Assembly: GCA_910587275.1 (NCBI GenBank)
Contig: CAJUMD010000048.1
Span: 1-19,736, forward strand
Source of the DNA: an uncultured Kineothrix sp.
Lineage (GTDB): Bacteria; Bacillota; Clostridia; Lachnospirales; Lachnospiraceae
Reading direction: 5' to 3'
Length of the DNA stretch: 19,736 bases
The notes beneath the pieces are model-generated. The model was not told the origin of the DNA. It saw only the letters and a program-made list of their open reading frames with translations, and did not search any database. Numbering within the stretch: position 1 is the stretch's first letter; each line of letters starts with the position of its first letter. A program made the position numbers and the translations under genes. Positions 7,826-14,600 of this stretch are shown in pieces.

Positions 7826-8509
7826 CTACATACCCTCCACAAAATCCCGCAGGTTTTTCCTTCCGGTTTTATAAGCCATATCCGCCTCTCTGTAAAGTGC
7901 ACGGTAAAAAGCCGCTGCCGCTTCTTTCCGTTCCTCCGCCATTTCCGCGCCGCGGGCAGTATAAAAATGGGAATAAATCCCTTCCAGTTTATATTTGTAC
8001 TCCTGCAGGAACGAAGGCTGCCCGTCCCCCGTGCCATCGGATACCCGTCCGTCTTCCCGCAGGGTATACAAAGGTTCCGCAACTTCCCCCTTATAAACCA
8101 GCGTGCGTGCAATACCGACAGCACCGGTGACATCCACCTTATCGGCATCAAAGAGAATCTTCGCCTCGATACTTTGGGGCGGAGCACATTTCCGGAAACG
8201 GTGGGTACGGATGCAGTCCCTGACCGCCCCTGCAAAACGTTCCGCAAACCCATGCGCGGTCAGAAAAGCATATGCCTTTTCCGCCCCTGCCGCAGCGTGG
8301 CACACAGCCGAATCCGTAAACTGCTCCTTACGCCCGATATCATGCAGCAGGCAGGCGCTGATCAGGATATCAAAATCCACGCCTTCTTCCGTCTTCGCAA
8401 TATCCAGCGCGTGGTATAATACACGGTAAATATGTTCTTTATCGTGGGCGCTGTCTTCCATACAGGACAGCATGTAATTTTCCACTAATTCATAATCTTC
8501 CTTTTTCAT
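7826..8509 (-). CDS. HD-domain phosphohydrolase, YedJ-like
   Basis: A 227-residue cytoplasmic protein of the HD superfamily of metal-dependent phosphohydrolases. Visible metal-ligand motifs are DKEH with His26, LLHDIGR with His56-Asp57, His71, His103 (RTHRF) and Asp121/Asp123 (FDADKVD). The segment IEAKILFDADKVDVTGAVGIAR is characteristic of the YedJ-like branch, whose physiological substrate I do not know. The start MKKEDYEL is chosen because GGAG lies 5 bases upstream. The adjacent ATG at 8512 is only 2 bases from GGAG. Longer in-frame starts reach back through the metK terminator hairpin and are rejected. The gene lies between metK and glmS without a convincing promoter (only a weak TTGTAT-N18-TATTGT within the terminator region), so it may be expressed by read-through from metK. 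Confidence 0.88.
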   Translation of the reverse strand: MKKEDYELVENYMLSCMEDSAHDKEHIYRVLYHALDIAKTEEGVDFDILISACLLHDIGRKEQFTDSAVCHAAAGAEKAYAFLTAHGFAERFAGAVRDCIRTHRFRKCAPPQSIEAKILFDADKVDVTGAVGIARTLVYKGEVAEPLYTLREDGRVSDGTGDGQPSFLQEYKYKLEGIYSHFYTARGAEMAEERKEAAAAFYRALYREADMAYKTGRKNLRDFVEGM

Positions 8510-8586
8510 CATTACTCCATTTCCCCGCAGTATCCCTGCGTTTTCCGCTGTCTTTACAATATCTCGCAGTTTAAGTAAAATACAAT

Positions 8587-8613
8587 CGGGCAGGGAAAAA
8601 CATTCCCTGCCCG
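8587..8613 (-). terminator. Intrinsic terminator downstream of metK
   Basis: A perfect 10-bp GC-rich stem, CGGGCAGGGA (8587-8596) with TCCCTGCCCG (8604-8613), has a 7-base loop. On the minus strand it is followed by ATTGTATTTTACTT, a broken T-run. It lies 40 bases after the metK stop. The stem sequence is shared with the hairpin at 11616-11653. Confidence 0.75.
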
Positions 8614-8653
8614 CAGCAAATACCAATCACCAATCCGCCCACACGGCCGGTTT

Positions 8654-9841
8654 TTATAAATAACTTTTAAGAACATCCACCTTATCCGTTTTCTCCCAGG
8701 GCAAGTCCAAATCGTTGCGCCCAAAATGTCCGTAAGCCGCCGTCTGCTTATAAATCGGCCGGCGCAGATCCAGCATTTTGATAATTCCTGCCGGACGCAG
8801 GTCAAAATTCCCGCGCACGATTTCCACCAGTTTTTCATCGGAAAGTTTCCCCGTGCCGAACGTATCCACCATAATGGATGTAGGCTGCGCCACGCCAATG
8901 GCATAGGACAACTGGATTTCACATTTATCCGCAATCCCTGCAGCAACGATATTCTTCGCCACGTAACGTGCCGCATAAGCTGCGGAACGGTCCACCTTGG
9001 TGCAGTCCTTGCCGGAGAAAGCGCCGCCGCCGTGACGGGCATATCCGCCATAAGTATCCACAATAATCTTACGCCCGGTCAGACCTGCATCCCCGTGGGG
9101 GCCGCCAATCACGAAACGGCCCGTGGGATTGATATAGAACCTTGTTTCACCGTCAATCAACTCCTTCGGGAGCACCGGATCAAACACGTATTTCTTAATG
9201 TCCTCATGAATCTGCTCTTGTGTCACGTCTTCGTCATGCTGGGTGGATAATACCACCGCCTCCAGGCGCAGCGGTTTACCTTCCGCATCGTATTCCACGG
9301 ATACCTGGCTCTTGCCGTCAGGCCTCAAATATTTTAACGTTCCGTCTTTACGGACTTTTGTAAGCTGGAGTGCCAGTTTGTGCGCCAGTGAAATGGAATA
9401 AGGCATGTACTCCTCCGTCTCATTGGTGGCATAACCGAACATCATGCCCTGGTCCCCTGCGCCGATGGCTTCGATTTCCTCGTCCGTCATTTTGTTTTCC
9501 TTCGCTTCCAATGCCTTGTCCACGCCCATGGCAATATCGGAAGACTGTTCGTCAATGGCTACCATCACGGCGCAGGTATTGCCGTCAAACCCGTATTCGG
9601 ATTTGGTGTAGCCGATTTCTTTAATGGTCTCGCGGGCGATTTTCGGAATATCCACATATGCGTTCGTAGTAATCTCACCGGTTACGAGCACAAATCCCGT
9701 ACAGGTTGCCACCTCACAGGCAACACGGCTCATCGGGTCTTTTTCCATCAATGCGTCCAGCACCGCGTCGGAAATGGCATCGCACACTTTGTCGGGATGG
9801 CCTTCCGTCACGGACTCGGAAGTAAATAAAAATTTTTCCAT
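8654..9841 (-). CDS. metK: S-adenosylmethionine synthase
   Basis: MetK forms S-adenosylmethionine from methionine and ATP in the cytoplasm. It is 395 residues, the normal length. Visible motifs are TEGHPDKVCD (12-21) with the ATP-contacting His and Asp, the family signature GAGDQGMMFGYA (127-138), the Gly-rich P-loop-like signature GGGAFSGKD (271-279) followed by TKVDRSAAYAARY, and PEDLRP-like FDLRPAGII (346-354). AGGAGG lies 8 bases before the ATG. The gene has a dedicated promoter (10108-10136) and a leader with a SAM-I riboswitch and terminator, so its own product should shut it off. Confidence 0.98.
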   Translation of the reverse strand: MEKFLFTSESVTEGHPDKVCDAISDAVLDALMEKDPMSRVACEVATCTGFVLVTGEITTNAYVDIPKIARETIKEIGYTKSEYGFDGNTCAVMVAIDEQSSDIAMGVDKALEAKENKMTDEEIEAIGAGDQGMMFGYATNETEEYMPYSISLAHKLALQLTKVRKDGTLKYLRPDGKSQVSVEYDAEGKPLRLEAVVLSTQHDEDVTQEQIHEDIKKYVFDPVLPKELIDGETRFYINPTGRFVIGGPHGDAGLTGRKIIVDTYGGYARHGGGAFSGKDCTKVDRSAAYAARYVAKNIVAAGIADKCEIQLSYAIGVAQPTSIMVDTFGTGKLSDEKLVEIVRGNFDLRPAGIIKMLDLRRPIYKQTAAYGHFGRNDLDLPWEKTDKVDVLKSYL

Positions 9842-9914
9842 TTGTTTTTCCTCCTGTCATTTCATTTAGTAAATTTAAAGGGAATTTCTTTCTGCGGGTT
9901 TCTGTCCCCGAAAG

Positions 9915-9940
9915 AAAAATCCGCTTATTCTCATAAGCGG
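9915..9940 (-). terminator. Riboswitch-controlled terminator of metK
   Basis: CCGCTTAT (9921-9928) and ATAAGCGG (9933-9940) form an 8-bp stem with a TCTC/GAGA loop. On the minus strand it is followed by ATTTTTCTTTC. The upstream arm contains CTTAT, which can instead pair with ATAAG in the 3' strand of riboswitch helix P1. That gives a plausible antiterminator when SAM is absent. Confidence 0.85.
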
Positions 9941-9962
9941 ACCGATTATCGATAATCAAATC

Positions 9963-10065
9963 CTCTTATTGTTCGATTGATATACTCGCTCAGGCAGGCA
10001 CCTTCCTCAACAGGGGTTGCCGTGGCTTCACCGGTCCTATGTACCTCCACCACTCTGAATAAGAG
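9963..10065 (-). promoter_or_regulatory. SAM-I (S-box) riboswitch in the metK leader
   Basis: On the minus strand helix P1 is CTCTTATT (10058-10065) with AATAAGAG (9963-9970). Between the two strands are AGAGTGGTGGAGG, ACCGGTGAAGCCACGGCAACC-type sequence and GAAGGTGCCTGCC, in the order and spacing of the S-box aptamer (RF00162 family). SAM binding stabilises P1 and so favours the terminator at 9915-9940. A self-complementary GATTATCGATAATC lies between P1 and the terminator. Confidence 0.95.
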
Positions 10066-10107
10066 ATTCTGTAACAATATTGAATTTTCATACGATATCT
10101 TGTATTT

Positions 10108-10136
10108 ACAATACACCAACCGCAATACTTTGTCAA
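10108..10136 (-). promoter_or_regulatory. Sigma-A-type promoter of metK
   Basis: On the minus strand a perfect TTGACA (10131-10136) and TATTGT (10108-10113) are 17 bases apart. Transcription would start near 10100, about 35 bases before the riboswitch P1 helix. Confidence 0.85.
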
Positions 10137-10144
10137 CGTATTTA

Positions 10145-10173
10145 TTGACAATATACCGCAAAACTTCTATAAT
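10145..10173 (+). promoter_or_regulatory. Perfect consensus promoter of the HD-GYP gene
   Basis: TTGACA (10145-10150) and TATAAT (10168-10173) are separated by exactly 17 bases, a full sigma-A consensus. Its -35 box is 8 bases from the -35 box of the oppositely directed metK promoter. The leader to the HD-GYP start would be about 130 bases. Confidence 0.85.
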
Positions 10174-10196
10174 TTGTTATAGTACATATTTCTATT

Positions 10197-10226
10197 TTGA
10201 AAAACCGGTTTCCATTTCATTATAAT
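10197..10226 (+). promoter_or_regulatory. Possible second promoter of the HD-GYP gene
   Basis: TTGAAA (10197-10202) and TATAAT (10221-10226) are 18 bases apart, downstream of the consensus promoter. A small hairpin ATTATG/CATAAT (about 10244-10260) follows. The region is very AT-rich, so chance matches are likely. Confidence 0.45.
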
Positions 10227-10309
10227 ATTAAGCTGTTAATCGTATTATGTTATTCATAATAATATGTTATAATGGAAAAACAGGGGAATTTGTGTTTTTG
10301 GAGGACACC

Positions 10310-11572
10310 ATGAAAAGAGTCAGCACATCTGCACTTGTGCCGGGTATGGTAACTGCGGAAGAAGTTTTCAATTATAAAGGTGCACTGATACTGCCCAAAG
10401 GCCATACGTTAACCGAAGAATCCATTGAAAAACTGGAATTTTATTCCGTTATTAATGTCAGGGTGGAAGAAGAAGCCGACCAAGAGACGGAAGATACGGC
10501 CGGGGAAAACGGCATTCGGATTGAATTTGACGAAAAATCCAACGTACAAACGCCCGCTGCCGAACAGGAAGATGCAGAACCGGAAGAAGCGGGACCAGAA
10601 GAAGGGAAACCAAAAGAGGCGGAGGACCGTACGGAATCCGAAAAAGCACCGGAGCCTCCCAAGCCCAAGGCAGCCCTTTCTTTTCCCATGGAAAAGGATT
10701 CCTACACGGAGCGGTTACGGAAGACGGAGGAATTCCAGTCCTTTGAAAAAGACTTCCGGCAGGCAACGGCATCGTTCATGGATTCCATGAACGATGTTAT
10801 CGAGAATGTGGAAAACCTCAATGCGGATGATTTGATTTCCAACATTCTCTCCCTTGTGTCCAACGAAAATAAATATGTCAATGTCTTCGACATGCTTCAC
10901 AGTATGCGTCAGATGGATGACAATACTTATGTCCACAGTATGAACGTGAGCCTGATGTGCAACATCCTCGCCCGCTGGCTGCGGCTTGGCGAGGAAGACA
11001 TCAAGACCGCCACCCTCTCGGGTATGCTGCACGACATCGGAAAACTGAAAATACCGGAAAAAATTATAAAAAAGCCGGCACGGCTGACCGAATGGGAACT
11101 TGGCGTCGTGCGCACCCATCCACGCGAGGGTTACAATATCCTCATGACAGCCCCTGTCAGCGACCATGTGAAAAATGCGGCGCTTATGCACCACGAACGC
11201 TGCGACGGCTCCGGTTATCCGCTTAAACTTTCGGGTCCGCAGATTGACCCCTTTGCGAAAATCGTCGCCATTGCGGACGTATATGATGCCATGACTTCCA
11301 CAAGGGTTTACCGGGGTCCCCAATGTCCGTTCACGGTTATCGCCGCTTTTGAAAACGAGGGATTCCAGAAATATGAACCGGCATATATCCTTACGTTCTT
11401 AAAAAACATTGTCAACACCTACATTCTCCACCGTGTCCGGCTGACAAACGGGGAAGAAGGGGATGTCATTTATATTAATCCCGACAGGCTGTCCAGACCC
11501 ATGGTGCGTGTCGGCGATAAATACATTGATCTTTCCAAAGAACCTCACTTGCGAATTGATTCGCTGTTGTAA
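10310..11572 (+). CDS. HD-GYP domain protein, probable cyclic-di-GMP phosphodiesterase
   Basis: A 420-residue cytoplasmic protein, the only gene on the plus strand. Residues 1-52 form a small N-terminal domain (MKRVSTSALVPGMVTAEEV), common in HD-GYP proteins. Residues 53-127 are an acidic, Pro-rich linker (EEAGPEEGKPKEAED; APEPPKPK), probably disordered. The HD-GYP domain spans about 185-375 with VHSMNVSL (His209), GMLHDIGKLKIP (His241, Asp242, Lys245), THPREGYNIL (His270), HHERCDGSGYPL (His294, His295, GYP 302-304) and AIADVYDAMTS (Asp323). All expected metal ligands are present, so it is predicted to hydrolyse c-di-GMP. A C-terminal segment (about 375-420) follows. No receiver or other sensor domain is seen. 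The start is chosen because GGAGG lies 5 bases upstream; an in-frame ATG at 10247 has no ribosome binding site. Confidence 0.9.
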   Translation: MKRVSTSALVPGMVTAEEVFNYKGALILPKGHTLTEESIEKLEFYSVINVRVEEEADQETEDTAGENGIRIEFDEKSNVQTPAAEQEDAEPEEAGPEEGKPKEAEDRTESEKAPEPPKPKAALSFPMEKDSYTERLRKTEEFQSFEKDFRQATASFMDSMNDVIENVENLNADDLISNILSLVSNENKYVNVFDMLHSMRQMDDNTYVHSMNVSLMCNILARWLRLGEEDIKTATLSGMLHDIGKLKIPEKIIKKPARLTEWELGVVRTHPREGYNILMTAPVSDHVKNAALMHHERCDGSGYPLKLSGPQIDPFAKIVAIADVYDAMTSTRVYRGPQCPFTVIAAFENEGFQKYEPAYILTFLKNIVNTYILHRVRLTNGEEGDVIYINPDRLSRPMVRVGDKYIDLSKEPHLRIDSLL

Positions 11573-11615
11573 TTCCGGTTCTTTGCGGATACGTGCCGTC
11601 AAGGCGGCGCATAAG

Positions 11616-11653
11616 GCACGCGGGCAGGGAAAATGCTTTCCCTGCCCGCGTGC
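11616..11653. terminator. Probable bidirectional terminator between convergent genes
   Basis: A perfect 17-bp stem (11616-11632 with 11637-11653, core GCGGGCAGGGAAA) has an ATGC loop. It sits between the stop codons of the HD-GYP gene (plus) and the mannanase gene (minus), which converge. Neither side has a good T-run, so its efficiency is uncertain. Confidence 0.7.
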
Positions 11654-11666
11654 TTGCGTACTTCCC

Positions 11667-14600
11667 TTAATTCTTCTTATTATCCGTTTTGGGAACCGTC
11701 TCTACATATTTAATGCCCGTTTCCTTAAATCTGACAATTTCATGTCCCTGGAACACCTGGTCCAAATAACGGAATCCGCAGAAACCGTCTTTATTTGCCA
11801 AACCCGAAACATCCGCCCCGGCAGGAATCGTAACCGTATAGTACTTGCCCTCAAACCGGTAATTGATGGTCAAAGTCACATCAGGACGTGCCTGCAGTGC
11901 CTGGAATACCGACTTATGGAAACTTACCCAATTCAACGTAGTAATTACGATAGTAGCATCCTTCTTTGCCGCCTTAATCTTCTGCTCGCCCACTACGTTA
12001 AAGGTCATGTAATTTAATTCCGTTGACCAGCTCGCCAGTCCGTTCCACCCTGTCGTGGAAGCGCTGCTTCCCTGACCGGAATCCTGCCCGCCGTCATTGC
12101 CGTCGTCATCACTGGTTCCATGGTCTCCGTCGCTTCCTTGGTTTCCATCGTTTTCATGGTCTCCGTTGCTTCCTTGGTCTCCGTCATTCCCATCATCATC
12201 TGCCGGATCCTTGGGCGCCTGTGATTCATCGGTAATAATCAGCCCGTCCCCGTTCACCATGCCAAGCAGTTCATCGCTTGCCTTGATACACTGGATGCCG
12301 TCAAAGTAAATACTGGAATCCACTTTCCATGTTCCCGTATGCCCATCCGGCACGATGGAATTGCACCAAACCGCAAACTTCAAAATCTGCGAAGGATCCA
12401 GGGTACCTCCCTTTTTCCCTTTAAAGGCACTGAAGGGTACCGTCACATATTTCGCTTCCGTTCCTTTATTAAATTCCGTCAGGTATACTTCAAATTCTTC
12501 CCCGGAACCGTCCGCAAGCTGCAGCACCACTTTCTGTCCCATCCCGTCCGGCTGTACCCACATGGTCAGCGCATTGTATGCGGAATAATCATTGTTTTCC
12601 AGCGTCTTGACACGTCCGGTCCAAACTTCGTTGCCCGTGGTTTCCAATACGTAATGGAACCGTCCGCCATAGCTGCCGTCCGATTTATGCGTGCTGTCCA
12701 GCAAAAATTCCGAACTGCATCCCGCCGCGGAATTTTCCACGTAAGCCACATCCAGCAAACCATCGCTTCCCGCATAGTAATCAAAGTTTTCAATGATGCT
12801 TGCCGGAGCCTTGTCCTTGTCTTTGCCAAGACTGATGTTCCTGATGCATGCGATTTCCACACCGTCTCCCAAAAGGGTGATTACGGCAGAATCGGTTTTG
12901 CCCAAAGCCGCCAACTTCGCATCGTCCAATATCGCCTCATACTCGTTCAGGATGGAGCCGTCTTTTCTTGCCGCCGCAATCGTTACGCTTTCGTTCGTAT
13001 CGGTATTTACCACTTTAAACTCTACCGTTCCCGCATTGGCAACACTGCCCCTCAGTGCCGTTGCGCCAAGAATGACCGATCTCTCAAAGGGAGCAATCAG
13101 GTAGCCGTAAGGATTGGTATGGGGTGCCATGGCAACGCCGCCTATCTGCCCGTAGAAATTCGTCCCGTTGGCAAAAACGGATTTCCCGTCATTATAGAAA
13201 TCAATAAATTCATTAATCATTTCATGTCCCAAAGTATCGCTGTACTTATAAGGAACATAGAAGTTCGTGTCGCTGAAGTTTGCCCATACAAGGTAATAGG
13301 GCATATCATTGTCATCCGCGATATCCGCCACTTTCTGGTACCAGTTCGTTCCGGTCTTGTCCATCGCCACCGGGTTGCCGGAAACCAGAAGCCCTTCGTT
13401 GTCAGAACCGTTTTCCTTCATGACGCGCACGCCCGTTTCGGAAATCGCCGCAATCTTACCGCGCGCCGCCGCCAGGGAAGAAACGATGGAACAGGTATTG
13501 TTTAACCCGGCAAAAAAGCTGCCGTCGGAAGTTGCCGGATACGTATTGTAATCGTCATAATAGTCAAAAGCAAGAACATCGATATATTCATCCCCCGGAT
13601 ATCTCTCCATATACTTGCTCTCGCTGGAGAACGGTCCGTTGGGAGAGTACACGTAAATCATATTGTGTACGCCGCTTGCCTGCAAATATTCCTCTGCATA
13701 ACGGAACATACTCTTGTAGCTTTCCACGCTTGTGCCGGAGCCCCACCAGAACCAGCTTCCGTTATTCTCGTGGAACGGACGGAACAGGATCGGAATGCCT
13801 TCGGATTGCAGCCGTTTCGCATAATCCGCAATGATATCCAAATACGCATTGAACTGTGCATTATAATCGCCGCCCGGCAGAATCTGTTCCGCACAGTTAT
13901 TGGACAAATCCTTGGACTCATTAAAGTCGCAGGTCGTAAAATCATAGCTGCCGTCTGCCCGCTGCGTAATCTTGGAGTTGGTAAAGTTCGGCATATGTGC
14001 GGAAAGGGATACGATAGCCCCCTGTCTTGCCGCAGCAATACTGTTATCCGCTGCCGTCGCCACTGCCTGTGCCGCATCGGTAATACCCAGCTCCGCGCCG
14101 GTTAAGGACAGGGAATCCAGTCCGTATATCGCGCTCAGGCTGCCGGTCACATCCTTTACATCACCTTCCGCCGCGCTGCTGTTGACTGCCTTATTAATAT
14201 CGTTTTCATGTCCGAATAATACCTGATGATTATTTTTCACTGCAATTAAATAAGCATATAAAGCCCTCGCGGAATCCGTGGCATCCTTATCCGCCAGCGT
14301 CACCGTGGCAGGCGCGCCGGAAGTATTTGCCTGCGTCCCCGCTCCCGGAACGGAAGTGATTTCCACAAAGTCGCCTTCCGCACTTTCCTGGGTCAGTTTT
14401 ATGTTATCGAGGTATAATTTACCCTGGAACGCAGTATTCACCCCAACCAAACCAATCGTAAGGTTTTCAAGCGGCGTATCCGACGGGCTGAACTTAAATG
14501 TAAGCTGCGTTTTCTGGTAACCGTTCCCCAGACTTTCCCCGGCTCCCACAGCCACGTCCGCATTTAACAGACCGTCCGCAAATACCTTTATTTTACCGCT

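Noticed and set aside
8510..8626. A longer HD-domain protein from 8626
   Set aside because: It would translate through the metK terminator hairpin, and GGAG correctly precedes the ATG at 8509.
10247..10309. A longer HD-GYP protein from 10247
   Set aside because: No ribosome binding site is present there, while GGAGG lies 5 bases before the ATG at 10310.
11667..11760. A cell-wall sorting signal on the mannanase
   Set aside because: The C-terminus ends TVPKTDNKKN with no LPXTG motif and no hydrophobic segment.
12060..12218. A CRISPR-like or satellite array
   Set aside because: The repeats are in frame, imperfect and encode a Gly/Asp linker. There are no spacers.
12339..13505. A 388-codon plus-strand open frame across the mannanase gene
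   Set aside because: It is the antisense shadow of the GH26 gene, rich in His, Arg and Ile, with no recognisable domain.
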